From an uncultured Alphaproteobacteria bacterium (lineage in GTDB: Bacteria > Pseudomonadota > Alphaproteobacteria > Rhodobacterales > Rhodobacteraceae), in the NCBI GenBank assembly GCA_902596985.1, contig CACJWR010000007.1, positions 1-59,213 of the forward strand: DNA of 59,213 nt, written 5' to 3'. Shown piece by piece: positions 1 through 8,413 of the stretch; the first letter of the stretch is position 1; the number at the start of each line of letters is the position of its first letter. The notes beneath the pieces are model-generated. The model was not told the DNA's origin. It saw only the letters and a program-made list of their open reading frames with translations, and did not search any database. A program made the position numbers and the translations under genes.

Positions 1-1
1 G

Positions 2-694
2 TATGGCGAGAATTCAGCTCTAATAAATGTATTTGCGGTTTCTTTGGGTCGAAGGGTGGGTTTAGTAAGAGGAGCATTTAGCAAAAAGAATAAATCTGTT
101 ATCCAGCCTGGAAATCAACTATTTTTAACTTGGAACTCAAGAATTGAAGAAAGTCTAGGTACTTTTAAGGTCGAGTTGATAAAATCAAGATACCATACAA
201 TAAGCGAAGAGCGAATTGGTTTGGAACTTTTTAATTTGATTTGTGTTCTTTGCTCTACATTTTTACCAGAAAGACTTGATTTTGATGATCTATATCATCA
301 AACAATTATGTGTATTGAAGGCAAACATAGAATCGAAGAAAAGTTAAGGAGGTATGTAGAATGGGAGTTGCAATTATTAACAAGTCTTGGCTTTGGGCTT
401 GATTTATCTAAGTGTGTAGTGAGTGGCTCAAAAAAAGACTTAAAGTTCGTATCTCCGAAGAGTGGTTGTGCTGTTTCAAGGGAATCAGGTGTTGGATGGG
501 AAAAAAAATTGCTGGTGCTCCCAGATTTTTTAGGAGACATGAAGGCGGCAAAAATTTTATCTATAGCTGATTTAGAAAATGGTTTTAAACTAACAGAATA
601 TTTCATAAAAAAGTATCTAAACCCCGTAAAGGGATTCCAAAAAGACCATTTTTTCAGATTAAGAAATAGGGTGTTGTCGCTCAATAAGCTTTAA
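2..694 (+). CDS. recO: DNA repair protein RecO (5' end cut by window edge)
   Basis: RecO loads RecA onto gapped DNA together with RecF and RecR. The reading frame is open to the first base. An in-frame TTG occurs at 44, but the codons before it read YGENSALINVFAVSLG, which matches the RecO N-terminal OB fold (hGE..l..vft...Gr..GlvrGa). The gene therefore starts outside the window and about a dozen residues are missing. The C-terminal part shows the alphaproteobacterial RecO pattern: a W-x3-LL-x-LGFGLDLSKC block, then DL-x-FVSPKSGCAVS and LLVLPDFL. The four-Cys zinc finger of some RecO proteins is not evident. It converges on mcd and the two stop codons share the TTAA at 691-694. RecR lies about 29 kb away in this window. 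Confidence 0.9.
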   Translation, partial: YGENSALINVFAVSLGRRVGLVRGAFSKKNKSVIQPGNQLFLTWNSRIEESLGTFKVELIKSRYHTISEERIGLELFNLICVLCSTFLPERLDFDDLYHQTIMCIEGKHRIEEKLRRYVEWELQLLTSLGFGLDLSKCVVSGSKKDLKFVSPKSGCAVSRESGVGWEKKLLVLPDFLGDMKAAKILSIADLENGFKLTEYFIKKYLNPVKGFQKDHFFRLRNRVLSLNKL

Positions 695-2367
695 CTTAAG
701 ATGCGCTTTGCTATAACTTGGGCTTGAATTTCTGCTGCACCCTCGAAAATGTTGAGTATTCGTGCATCGCAAAGCACGCGGCTTATTTTATATTCGAGGG
801 CAAAGCCATTTCCTCCATGGATTTGCAAGGAATTGTCGGCTGCTGTCCAAGCAACCCTAGCTGCCAACAACTTCGCCATTCCTGCTTCCAAGTCACATCT
901 TTTCCCATCGTCTTTAGCTCTTGCTGAGAAATAAGTAAGCTGCTTTGCGATCATTATTTCGACAGCCATATTTACTAATTTATCCCTGACCCGTGGAAAT
1001 TTAATTATCTTTTGTCCAAATTGTGTTCTTTCATCAGCATACTTGAGCCCCAAGTCAAAGGCATTTTTAGCGACTCCGATTGCTCTCGCTGCCGTTTGAA
1101 TGCGAGCGCTTTCGAATGTTTCCATTAGTTGTGTAAACCCTTTCCCTTCCTCTTCTCCAAGTAAATTCTTTTTATCGACCCTAAAATCGTCAAAACTTAC
1201 TTCATACTCCTTCATTCCTCTGTAACCTAAAACTTCGATCTCTCCTCCCTTTATACCCTCATCTGGAAAATCATCATTATCTTCTCCGGGTGATTTTGGT
1301 GCCAGAAACATTGACAAGCCTTTATAGCCACCTTCATTACTGTCTGAGCGAGCTAATAAAGTCATTAGGTTAGCTCTAGATGCATGCGTTATCCACGTTT
1401 TATTTCCTGTAATACTATATTCTTCCCCGTCCAACGTAGCACGCGTCTGTAGATTACCTAGATCTGATCCAGTATTTGGTTCTGTGAAAACTGCTGTTGG
1501 CATAATTTCACCGGATGATATTTTTGGCAACCAATGCTCTTTCTGTTCTATAGAACCACCACAAAGGATCAACTCAGACGCGATATCGGTCCTGGTAGCG
1601 AGGCTTCCAACGCCGATGTAACCTCTTGAAAGTTCCTCAGAAACAACACACATTGTAATTTTGTCAAGACCGGTACCTCCAAACTCTTCTGGAATGGTCA
1701 ACCCGAATACACCCAAGTTAGCTAGTTCTTCAATTATACTTAAAGGTATAAGCTCATCTCTAAGATGCCACTCATGTGCGAATGGCTCTATTTTGTCTTT
1801 AGCAAACTTATAAAATTCCTGCCTGATCATTGCTTGATCTTCATTTAAACCATCGTTACCAATAAAGGAAGTGCCTTCATTTCTTATAATAAGTTCAATT
1901 AATTGTGATCTAAGATAATCGACATCAATTTCATCTCTAAAGAATATAACATCTTCACAATCTAATTTCCCAAGCGCCACTTTTTTGTAATCAAGGTCGA
2001 CGGGCCTAATAATTTCGTTTTGAGACATCATTATGCCACCAAAAAGCTGATTTAAATATTCGTTAAAGCTCAAAATTAATATTGTTCGTTCTGCTTTTTT
2101 AAAGTTTTGGTTCTTATAGAGTTCGTCGGCCCATATGGACATTTGTTTTAAAGCTTCAACGTATGTTGATACCCATGCGAGCCCATGTAGCTTGCTTTGA
2201 TACTTGTTGTCTTCTTTTGAGGTAATGAAGCTATTTTTGACCACAACCTTTAAATCGTCTAGGTAAATATCTAATTTTTTAGCGACTATTTTTGATTTTT
2301 TGATAATCTCCTCATCATCAATCACAAAGTCATTCATTTTATCACCAACTGGCATAGATATATTCAC
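691..2367 (-). CDS. mcd: (2S)-methylsuccinyl-CoA dehydrogenase, ethylmalonyl-CoA pathway
   Basis: Flavin-dependent acyl-CoA dehydrogenase that oxidises methylsuccinyl-CoA to mesaconyl-CoA and passes electrons to ETF. At 558 residues it is much longer than an ordinary acyl-CoA dehydrogenase. The extra N-terminal domain (about residues 1-150) carries HGLAWVSTYVEAL and YLNQLFGGIMMSQNE, which I recognise from Mcd. The catalytic part follows with MCVVSEELSRGYIGVGSLATR, TEPNTGSDL, KTWITHASRANLMTLLARS, EVLGYRGMKEYE and a C-terminal QIHGGNGFALEY/NIFEGAAEIQAQVIAKR block, all close to Mcd rather than to FadE or isovaleryl-CoA dehydrogenase. The GTG at 2367 is chosen because AAGGAG lies 8 bases before it; ATGs 4 and 10 codons further in lack such a site. 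None of the other pathway genes (ccr, ecm, mch) lies in the window, while etfAB is 3.4 kb away. Confidence 0.85.
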   Translation of the reverse strand: MNISMPVGDKMNDFVIDDEEIIKKSKIVAKKLDIYLDDLKVVVKNSFITSKEDNKYQSKLHGLAWVSTYVEALKQMSIWADELYKNQNFKKAERTILILSFNEYLNQLFGGIMMSQNEIIRPVDLDYKKVALGKLDCEDVIFFRDEIDVDYLRSQLIELIIRNEGTSFIGNDGLNEDQAMIRQEFYKFAKDKIEPFAHEWHLRDELIPLSIIEELANLGVFGLTIPEEFGGTGLDKITMCVVSEELSRGYIGVGSLATRTDIASELILCGGSIEQKEHWLPKISSGEIMPTAVFTEPNTGSDLGNLQTRATLDGEEYSITGNKTWITHASRANLMTLLARSDSNEGGYKGLSMFLAPKSPGEDNDDFPDEGIKGGEIEVLGYRGMKEYEVSFDDFRVDKKNLLGEEEGKGFTQLMETFESARIQTAARAIGVAKNAFDLGLKYADERTQFGQKIIKFPRVRDKLVNMAVEIMIAKQLTYFSARAKDDGKRCDLEAGMAKLLAARVAWTAADNSLQIHGGNGFALEYKISRVLCDARILNIFEGAAEIQAQVIAKRILS

Positions 2368-2392
2368 TGCGGTTACTCCTTATACACATAAT

Positions 2393-2422
2393 GTTATATG
2401 TTAGTTTTGGTCATAATTTCAA
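2393..2422 (-). promoter_or_regulatory. candidate sigma-70 promoter of mcd
   Basis: On the minus strand a -35-like TTGAAA (2417-2422) and a -10-like TATAAC (2393-2398) are separated by 18 bases, in the 62-base gap between the DUF429 gene and mcd. Transcription would start about 20 bases before the GTG start. This is inferred from the match only. Confidence 0.4.
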
Positions 2423-2429
2423 ATTAAAT

Positions 2430-3128
2430 TTATATAAAGATTTTGCCATTATCATCACTATCTGTAATTTCTATTTTTTCAAGACATAAGTAATTTCCTT
2501 CACTTATCCTTAACCCTGTTACAAATAAAACCATAGAGTCCAAAACATCATCGATTTTTATTGAGGAATTATTTTCTAACTTTAAGTTCACTGATAAAGG
2601 ATCTAAACCTGCGCTTTTTAAGAGATCTAATCTTTCAAAAATTCCTGATACCGACTTTTTTTTTGCCTTTAAAGATTCTCTTTTTAGCATTTTGAAACTG
2701 CACTCGGGATGCCCCTCGTAAACTTTATTAGATAGCTTAGATATTCGTTGTACCTCGCTAATTTTACTTTTTAAGTGCCACGATTGCTTTGATAAACCCT
2801 TTCCCGTTATTTTCTTGCTAAGCTCATTCGCTTCTTGATAAGTATTGCATTTAAGAACTCTCTTTAACGGTGGAATAAATATCGAGGATTGGAATGCTTT
2901 CCCTAGATATTTCTTTGCCAAAACGTCACATGTTCTTAAGTAGTTTTTTTTATTTAACTCGATTGGCATATCTATAACTACTATACTGTCAGGGTAGTCT
3001 GACAAAAGTTTATTGAGGTCTTCAGAAAATTTTATACTAGATAAACGCTTGTCTCTTGAGTTTCCTATTGATGCAATCCAACCAGAAGAGGTACCGTCTA
3101 CTCCAATTAGGTCCATAGTGTTAGTCAT
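2430..3128 (-). CDS. DUF429 family protein (RNase H-fold, putative nuclease)
   Basis: 232 residues that match the DUF429 (COG4923-type) pattern: GVDGTSSGW near the N-terminus, VVIDMPIEL, RTCDVLAKKYLG, the SIFIPPL segment, GLSKQSWHLKSKISEV, EGHPECSFKML and a C-terminal KIDDVLDSM. Conserved Asp and Glu residues in these blocks are those proposed to form an RNase H-like active site, but no reaction has been firmly shown for the family as far as I know. The ATG overlaps the pckA stop as ATGA (3125-3128), so the two genes are almost certainly co-transcribed and translationally coupled. That would link it to gluconeogenic conditions, although its function is unknown. No signal peptide or membrane segment is seen, so it is probably cytoplasmic. 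Confidence 0.75.
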   Translation of the reverse strand: MTNTMDLIGVDGTSSGWIASIGNSRDKRLSSIKFSEDLNKLLSDYPDSIVVIDMPIELNKKNYLRTCDVLAKKYLGKAFQSSIFIPPLKRVLKCNTYQEANELSKKITGKGLSKQSWHLKSKISEVQRISKLSNKVYEGHPECSFKMLKRESLKAKKKSVSGIFERLDLLKSAGLDPLSVNLKLENNSSIKIDDVLDSMVLFVTGLRISEGNYLCLEKIEITDSDDNGKIFI

Positions 3129-4657
3129 GTTAAGCGTTTGTAAACGCTATCTACCTTTCCATTAATTGAAGAAAACTGTTGAAAGTTATTCACAAACATT
3201 GATTTTAATTCAGTCGCTGACCTATCATAATCACTCGCATTTGCCCAATTCTCCCTAGGGTTGAGTAAGTTTTTAGGAACACCATCTATTTCAATTGGGA
3301 CGCAAAAATTAAAAAACTTGTCTTTCCGCGTCTCTAAGCTTTTTTTGTTGCTTAAAATAAACTTAAGAATCTTTCGAGTTAACTCTATTGATATTCTTTT
3401 CCCTTCTCCATAACTGCCACCGCTCCATCCTGTATTAAGCAACCAACAGGCGGGTTCAGTACTATGGATCTTGCTCCATAAAAGTTTTCCGTATACTTCT
3501 GGTTTTTGAGGCATGAATGGCGCTCCAAAACAAGTTGAGAAAGTGGGAACAGGTTCTTTGATTCCCTCTTCAGTTCCGGCAACCTTCGATGTGAAACCAG
3601 AGAGGAAATAGAAAACTGCCTCAGCTGCAGTAAGTTTAGCAACAGGTGGTAATATGCCAAAAGCATCGCATGTTAACAAAATTATATTTTTGGGAGCTCC
3701 ACCATATCCGGATTTTGATGAGTTCTTAATGTAAGAAATCGGGTAAGCACATCTCATATTTTCTGTAATAGAAGAGTCTGAAAATTTAAGTGATCGATCG
3801 CTTGGATCGTAATTCATGTTTTCAATTACTGTAGAAAATTTTTCAGTGGTTGAAAATATTTGTGGCTCGTCCTCATAACTTAAGTTAATTGTTTTTGCGT
3901 AACAACCGCCCTCAATATTAAATACTCCGGTGTCACTCCAACCATGTTCATCATCACCAATCAAAACTCTGTCTGGGTCTGCCGAAAGGGTTGTCTTCCC
4001 TGTTCCCGACAAACCAAAGAACAATGCTACGTCATTCTCGTTTGAAATAGAGTGGTTTGCAGAGCAATGCATTGGCATTGTAGAGCTTTCAGGAAGTAAA
4101 AAGTTTAAAAGTGTAAAAACGGACTTCTTGTTCTCGCCTGCGTACTCAGTCCCACAAATCAAAACGAGCTTTTTTTCAAAACTTATAGCAATAGTTGTCT
4201 TTGATACACAACCATGCCTATCAGGATTAGAAAAAAAGGAAGGGCAATTTAAAATTTTGAAGTCGGGCTTAAAATTATTGAAAGACTCCTCCGATGGAAC
4301 TTTCAGCAAATGCCTTATAAATAAACTATGCCAAGCAAATTCTGTCGTAACTTCAATATTGAAAAACTCATTGGTGTTCATTGAAGCTTGTAAATCTTGT
4401 GAGTAACACCTTTTTCCTTTTTGATGTTCTAACATATCCTCATGAAGTACATTAAAATGGTCAATTGTCATTGGCCGGTTGTTTTCCCACCAAATCTTAT
4501 CTTCTGTGTCTTTTTCTCTTACCACATGTTTGTCTTTAGGAGATCGCCCGGTCTTTTCACCGGTAAAAACGATTAAAGAACCGCCTTTCCCTAGCTTGCC
4601 TTCGCCATTCTTAATGGCCTCTTCGACTAGTTCAATTTCATTTAGATTTTTGTACAC
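3125..4657 (-). CDS. pckA: phosphoenolpyruvate carboxykinase (ATP)
   Basis: Converts oxaloacetate and ATP to phosphoenolpyruvate, CO2 and ADP, the entry step of gluconeogenesis. Clear ATP-type PckA blocks are present: TGEKTGRSPKDKHVV (32-46), P-loop GLSGTGKT (215-222), IGDDEHGW (233-240), EGGCYAK, YGGAPKNIILLTCDAFGILP and GFTSKVAGTE. The start is uncertain. The GTG at 4657 gives 510 residues, slightly short for the family. The frame closes at a TGA at 4697-4699, leaving only 13 more codons and no ATG. A CGGGAG sequence sits 9 bases before an in-frame ATT at 4664-4666, and the residues before GTG (ISN) fit the family consensus, so a rare ATT start is conceivable. It is the first gene of a pckA-DUF429 operon and divergent from rapZ. 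Confidence 0.95.
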   Translation of the reverse strand: MYKNLNEIELVEEAIKNGEGKLGKGGSLIVFTGEKTGRSPKDKHVVREKDTEDKIWWENNRPMTIDHFNVLHEDMLEHQKGKRCYSQDLQASMNTNEFFNIEVTTEFAWHSLFIRHLLKVPSEESFNNFKPDFKILNCPSFFSNPDRHGCVSKTTIAISFEKKLVLICGTEYAGENKKSVFTLLNFLLPESSTMPMHCSANHSISNENDVALFFGLSGTGKTTLSADPDRVLIGDDEHGWSDTGVFNIEGGCYAKTINLSYEDEPQIFSTTEKFSTVIENMNYDPSDRSLKFSDSSITENMRCAYPISYIKNSSKSGYGGAPKNIILLTCDAFGILPPVAKLTAAEAVFYFLSGFTSKVAGTEEGIKEPVPTFSTCFGAPFMPQKPEVYGKLLWSKIHSTEPACWLLNTGWSGGSYGEGKRISIELTRKILKFILSNKKSLETRKDKFFNFCVPIEIDGVPKNLLNPRENWANASDYDRSATELKSMFVNNFQQFSSINGKVDSVYKRLT

Positions 4658-4865
4658 GTTACTAATTTTACGATACTCCCGTTCTGTTCGATACCATCAC
4701 AAAGATCCGCTCTAGTTTGACTGTTTCCTTTTGTTACACTATTTTGTAAATCACAAATATAGTAAAAAAACAATTAAAAACACATCGTCCTTAGGTACCG
4801 TTGTTTAATTTTTTCTAAACTTGTCTTTTAGTGTAAAATAAAATTGAAATGGAAGGTGGCTACTG

Positions 4866-5720
4866 GTGAACAAGCATGAATTAATTTTAGTTATAGGGCA
4901 GTCTGGTGCTGGAAGGACCACTGTTATCCATATACTAGACGATCAAGGGTTTGATACGCTCGACAATGTGCCTATTCATTTGATACCTCGGGTAGCTTCT
5001 ACAAACTTAGAAGACAAGCCATTAGCCATAGGTTTGGACTTAAGGTCGAAGAGTTTTTCTCTTCAGAAATTAATGAGAGAGATTAATAACTGGAAGACAT
5101 TATCAAAATCTCGGGTAGTTATTTTATTCTTAGAGTGTAGTTTAGAGATTTTAATAAAAAGATTTAGTTTATCTAGAAGGCCTCACCCAGTTGCTGGTGA
5201 AAATAGTCTTGAACTATCAATTAAGAAAGAGCTCAAATTAATTGCTCCTTTAAGGGAAAAAGCAGACTTTGTTTTAGACACCAGTCATATCAGTCCCAAT
5301 GAGCTAAGATTGAAATTGAAGTCTATTTTTTCGGTAGCAAATAACAGAAATATACAAATCATGGTACAGTCTTTTTCTTACAGTATGGGGTATCCCACAG
5401 AAATAGACATGATTTTTGACTGCAGGTTTTTAAAGAACCCAAATTGGGTGGAGGGTTTAAAAGATCTGAACGGAACTGATGAAGCAGTTAAAGACTATCT
5501 AAATAAAGATAAGAGTTGGACAACCTTTAAAAAGCATTTATTTCAGATTTTAACGATAGTAATTCCCGCCTTTGAAAGAGAGGGTAAATCTTACCTCTCG
5601 ATAGGCCTTGGTTGTACTGGAGGTCAACACAGATCTGTATTTGTTGCTGATCAGTTGTATAATTATCTACTGAACAAGAATTGTGACGTGAAGATTTTAC
5701 ACACAATCTTACAAAAGTGA
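4866..5720 (+). CDS. rapZ: RNase adapter / nucleotide-binding protein RapZ (YvcJ family)
   Basis: 284 residues. The N-terminal P-loop reads GQSGAGRT (11-18), with Arg in place of the usual Lys. I recall the same substitution in other alphaproteobacterial members, so it is not by itself a sign of inactivity. It is followed by DDQGFDTLDNVP, and the C-terminal domain ends with IGLGCTGGQHRSVFVADQL, the RapZ signature. In Enterobacteria RapZ delivers a small RNA to RNase E to control amino-sugar synthesis; in Alphaproteobacteria the role is less clear, and the gene usually lies with hprK and PTS genes near pckA. Here pckA is divergent and adjacent but hprK and PTS genes are absent. GTG at 4866 is the only sensible start, with GGAAGG about 10 bases upstream. 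Confidence 0.92.
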   Translation: MNKHELILVIGQSGAGRTTVIHILDDQGFDTLDNVPIHLIPRVASTNLEDKPLAIGLDLRSKSFSLQKLMREINNWKTLSKSRVVILFLECSLEILIKRFSLSRRPHPVAGENSLELSIKKELKLIAPLREKADFVLDTSHISPNELRLKLKSIFSVANNRNIQIMVQSFSYSMGYPTEIDMIFDCRFLKNPNWVEGLKDLNGTDEAVKDYLNKDKSWTTFKKHLFQILTIVIPAFEREGKSYLSIGLGCTGGQHRSVFVADQLYNYLLNKNCDVKILHTILQK

Positions 5721-5737
5721 TTTTCCTTATAATCACT
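5716..5737. terminator. perfect 7-bp hairpin at the rapZ stop codon
   Basis: AGTGATT (5716-5722) and AATCACT (5731-5737) form a perfect stem with an 8-base loop that begins within the rapZ stop. It lies between convergent rapZ and etfA. On the minus strand it is followed by CTTTTGT, so it could end etfA transcripts; on the plus strand there is no T-run. A very similar hairpin follows the cytochrome c gene at 22734. Confidence 0.4.
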
Positions 5738-5760
5738 GATTGAACATTATGCCTTTCTAA

Positions 5761-6687
5761 TTAGATTTTCTTTTCTATTTCTGGTACAGCTTTAAATAGA
5801 TCATCAACTAGTCCAAAATCAGCAACCTGAAATATTGGAGCCTCCTCATCTTTGTTTATAGCTACAATTACTTTACTGTCTTTCATTCCTGCCAAGTGCT
5901 GTATCGCACCAGATATTCCAACTGCGACATATAAATCGGGTGCAACCACCTTGCCAGTTTGTCCAACTTGCCAATCGTTGGGAGCAAAACCCGAGTCCAC
6001 CGCTGCTCTACTAGCACCTACAGCTGCTCCTAGTTTGTCGGCAAGACCCTCAATTATTTCAAAGTTTTCTTTACTTCCAACACCTCTTCCTCCAGACACA
6101 ACCACTTTTGCCGAAGTTAGTTCAGGCCTATCGCTTGTTTGCATTTTATTTTCTATAAAAGTAGTAAGCGGATTATTACCTTTACAACCTATTTTTTTTA
6201 TATTCGCACTACCTGTCGAGGGTACAGCGCTATAATTGCTGGTTCTAACTGATATCAATTTCAATTTATCAAGGGACTGCACTGTCTGTATCGCATTACC
6301 CGCATACACTGGGCGTTCAAAAGTATCCTCCGAAATAACTTTAGATACATCTGATATGACCATTACGTCCAACATTCCACCAATCCTCGGAAGAACGTTT
6401 TTTCCGAAGGAACTCGAAGGCGCAAATACGTGAGAATATGAGTTTATTGTATCAATCAAGGTCTCGCTATAGCTCTCGGCAAGGCTCTGAGCAAAAAGCT
6501 CATCTTCTAATACCAGTACATTTTCTACGTTCTCCATTTTTGCTATACTTGTTGACGCATCGGAGCACTGGTTAGATGCACACAAAACATCAACTTTACC
6601 CAAAGTAGCTGCTGCTGATACAGTTTTGCTGGTTTGATCCTCGGCGAGCTCGCCGTTATTAATTTCTGCCAAAACCAATATTTTCAT
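5761..6687 (-). CDS. etfA: electron transfer flavoprotein subunit alpha
   Basis: 308 residues, full length for EtfA. It forms the FAD-binding heterodimer with EtfB that carries electrons from acyl-CoA dehydrogenases (here Mcd and the FadE-like enzyme) to ETF:ubiquinone oxidoreductase. The C-terminal FAD domain is plain: VVVSGGRGVGSKENF, LGAAVGASRAAVDSGF, NDWQVGQTGKVVAPDLY, AVGISGAIQHLAGM and INKDEEAPIFQVADFGLV. It is 4 bases downstream of etfB in the same operon. Confidence 0.97.
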   Translation of the reverse strand: MKILVLAEINNGELAEDQTSKTVSAAATLGKVDVLCASNQCSDASTSIAKMENVENVLVLEDELFAQSLAESYSETLIDTINSYSHVFAPSSSFGKNVLPRIGGMLDVMVISDVSKVISEDTFERPVYAGNAIQTVQSLDKLKLISVRTSNYSAVPSTGSANIKKIGCKGNNPLTTFIENKMQTSDRPELTSAKVVVSGGRGVGSKENFEIIEGLADKLGAAVGASRAAVDSGFAPNDWQVGQTGKVVAPDLYVAVGISGAIQHLAGMKDSKVIVAINKDEEAPIFQVADFGLVDDLFKAVPEIEKKI

Positions 6688-6691
6688 AAAT

Positions 6692-7450
6692 CTACCCTCC
6701 TACGTTTTCTTGAATTTTTTCAACTAGCTGATCTATGTTTTCTAAGATCAACCCCGCCTCCCTACTATCTGGCTCTTTTGTTTTAATAACTTTGAGCCTT
6801 TGCGTTATCTCAACTCCTAGATCAGCTGGACTGATTTCTTCTAGCGGTTTTCTTTTTGCCTTCATAATATTTGGCAGACTAGCGTATCTAGGCTCATTTA
6901 ATCTTAGATCAACTGATACCACTGCTGGTATTTTCGCGTCTATGGTCTGAAGCCCGCCATCCACTTCTCTTGTTACCCTGATAATTTCATCCTTAACATC
7001 AATTTCTGAAGCAAAAGTAGCTTGAGACCATTTAAGTTTTGCTGATAGCATTTGGGCGGTTGCATTAAAATCGTTATCTATGGCCTGTTTGCCACATAAA
7101 ATTAGAGATGGGCCTTCTTTGAGAGCAATTGCAGCAAGAATATTTGCTACTGTGAGTGGTTCAATGTCGTTGTGAACATCATCTGTTGCAACAACCAAAA
7201 TGGCACGGTCAGCCCCCATAGCTAATGCAGTTCTTAATGTCTCTTGGTTTTGCTGGACGCCTATCGAAACCGCAATTATTTCCTCTGCATTTCCCTTTTC
7301 TTTTATTCTTATTGCTTCCTCTAATGCTATCTCATCGAATGGGTTCATTGACATTTTAACATTCGCTAAGTCAATACCACTTCCGTCTGCTTTAACTCTA
7401 GCTTTAACGTTGTAGTCTAGGACTCTTTTTACAGGAACTAAAATTTTCAT
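6692..7450 (-). CDS. etfB: electron transfer flavoprotein subunit beta
   Basis: 252 residues, starting [16 protein letters not shown] as in alphaproteobacterial EtfB. Family blocks include [29 protein letters not shown] and [19 protein letters not shown], the AMP-binding face. It pairs with EtfA directly downstream. The gene order HIG1-like protein, cobalamin adenosyltransferase, etfB, etfA is common in Alphaproteobacteria. In many relatives a 3-hydroxybutyryl-CoA dehydrogenase gene follows; here rapZ converges instead. Confidence 0.97.
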   Translation of the reverse strand: MKILVPVKRVLDYNVKARVKADGSGIDLANVKMSMNPFDEIALEEAIRIKEKGNAEEIIAVSIGVQQNQETLRTALAMGADRAILVVATDDVHNDIEPLTVANILAAIALKEGPSLILCGKQAIDNDFNATAQMLSAKLKWSQATFASEIDVKDEIIRVTREVDGGLQTIDAKIPAVVSVDLRLNEPRYASLPNIMKAKRKPLEEISPADLGVEITQRLKVIKTKEPDSREAGLILENIDQLVEKIQENVGG

Positions 7451-7519
7451 CTATGGTTATCTCTTTATTTCATTTTAAATTCAAAATATGCACTAGTTAA
7501 ACACTTCATACAAGACGTT

Positions 7520-8089
7520 TTATTTGTTTTTTCCAGGCGACCAAAGCACCTCAGTTGAATTCTCCTGGTTTTCAACTCTTGAGGCAACAAAAAGCCAATC
7601 TGATAGTCTGTTTAAGTAGATAAGCGTATTGTTATTAATCTCTTCTTTCGACCTTAAGCTTACTACACTCCTTTCCGCACGACGACAAATAGTTCTGGCC
7701 AGATGTAAGAAAGTGGCAGACTTACATCCTCCGGGCAAAATAAAGCTATTTAGAGGATTAAGTATATTGTTCATTCCATCTATCTCGGCTTCTAGTGTCT
7801 CTATTTGGCTAGCAGATACTCTTAGCCTACCATTATTATTTTCGGAAATTGGCACACATAAATCGGCTCCGAGATCAAATAGATCATTTTGGATACTTTT
7901 TAGCTTTCTTTTTAAATCTGGTGTCGCATACAAGGTAACAACCCCAATACTAGCGTTAAGTTCATCAACGTTTCCATAAGCAGTTACTCTAAGACTATCT
8001 TTAAGTACCCTTTGCCCGTCGCCAAGTGCTGTATCTCCAGTATCACCTGTTTTTGTATATATTTTATTTAATTTTATCAAACTACCCAC
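7520..8089 (-). CDS. ATP:cob(I)alamin adenosyltransferase, PduO type
   Basis: Makes adenosylcobalamin from cob(I)alamin and ATP. The N-terminal ATP-binding motif KIYTKTGDTGDTAL is followed by VTAYGNVDELNASIG, FILPGG and RTICRRAERSVVSL, all diagnostic of the PduO/MMAB family; 189 residues is normal. Adenosylcobalamin would serve methylmalonyl- and ethylmalonyl-CoA mutases, consistent with mcd in the same window. The start is debatable. The GTG at 8089 overlaps the upstream gene by 8 bases and has no spaced ribosome site. A TTG at 8080 (giving MIKLNKIYTKTG, the usual family N-terminus) has AGAGGTGG at proper distance and is perhaps the real start. Confidence 0.93.
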   Translation of the reverse strand: MGSLIKLNKIYTKTGDTGDTALGDGQRVLKDSLRVTAYGNVDELNASIGVVTLYATPDLKRKLKSIQNDLFDLGADLCVPISENNNGRLRVSASQIETLEAEIDGMNNILNPLNSFILPGGCKSATFLHLARTICRRAERSVVSLRSKEEINNNTLIYLNRLSDWLFVASRVENQENSTEVLWSPGKNK

Positions 8090-8285
8090 CTCTGGAAAAA
8101 TAAACGAAAAGAATAATTAATAATATTGCAATAGCTTGGAGAAGTATTCTTAAACGCATAATTTTATTTGCGTATTTTCTATTAAATTCTCCACCGAAAG
8201 CAAACCCACCTAAGCCAATCATGAGAACTATGACTACTAGGAGACAAGCTACTATTACAAATATATGGGCATGTTCTAATATCAT
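8082..8285 (-). CDS. small twin-transmembrane HIG1-domain protein
   Basis: 67 residues with two hydrophobic helices (about 7-29 and 44-63) joined by a short polar loop containing FGGEFNRKYANKIMRLRILLQ, the HIG_1_N (hypoxia-induced gene 1) pattern found in small alphaproteobacterial inner-membrane proteins. Mitochondrial relatives associate with cytochrome oxidase; the bacterial role is not established. The start is supported by GGAGG 8 bases upstream. It is the first gene of the operon with the cobalamin adenosyltransferase and etfBA. Confidence 0.8.
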   Translation of the reverse strand: MILEHAHIFVIVACLLVVIVLMIGLGGFAFGGEFNRKYANKIMRLRILLQAIAILLIILFVYFSRGG

Positions 8286-8413
8286 TGAATATCCTCCGAG
8301 CCCCCTGCAGTTTTATTAAATACATAGTTTAGTTTTTATGTATTTCTAATGTTGAGTTTAATTATTATTCCAAGTAATTTAGCTCAAAACTGAAATATTA
8401 CTAATCAAGTTAC

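Noticed and set aside
44-694. recO starting at the TTG at 44
   Set aside because: Codons 2-43 read on in frame with conserved RecO residues (GEN...VFAVSLGRR), so the gene is cut by the window edge rather than starting there.
4866-4950. Arg in the RapZ Walker A (GAGRT) as a sign of inactivation
   Set aside because: I recall the same Lys-to-Arg change in other alphaproteobacterial RapZ proteins; the rest of the protein is well conserved.
8318-8345. AAATACAT/ATGTATTT inverted repeat between the HIG1-like gene and parC
   Set aside because: Only A/T-rich 8-base arms with a 12-base loop; such pairs arise easily by chance here and no function is suggested by position.
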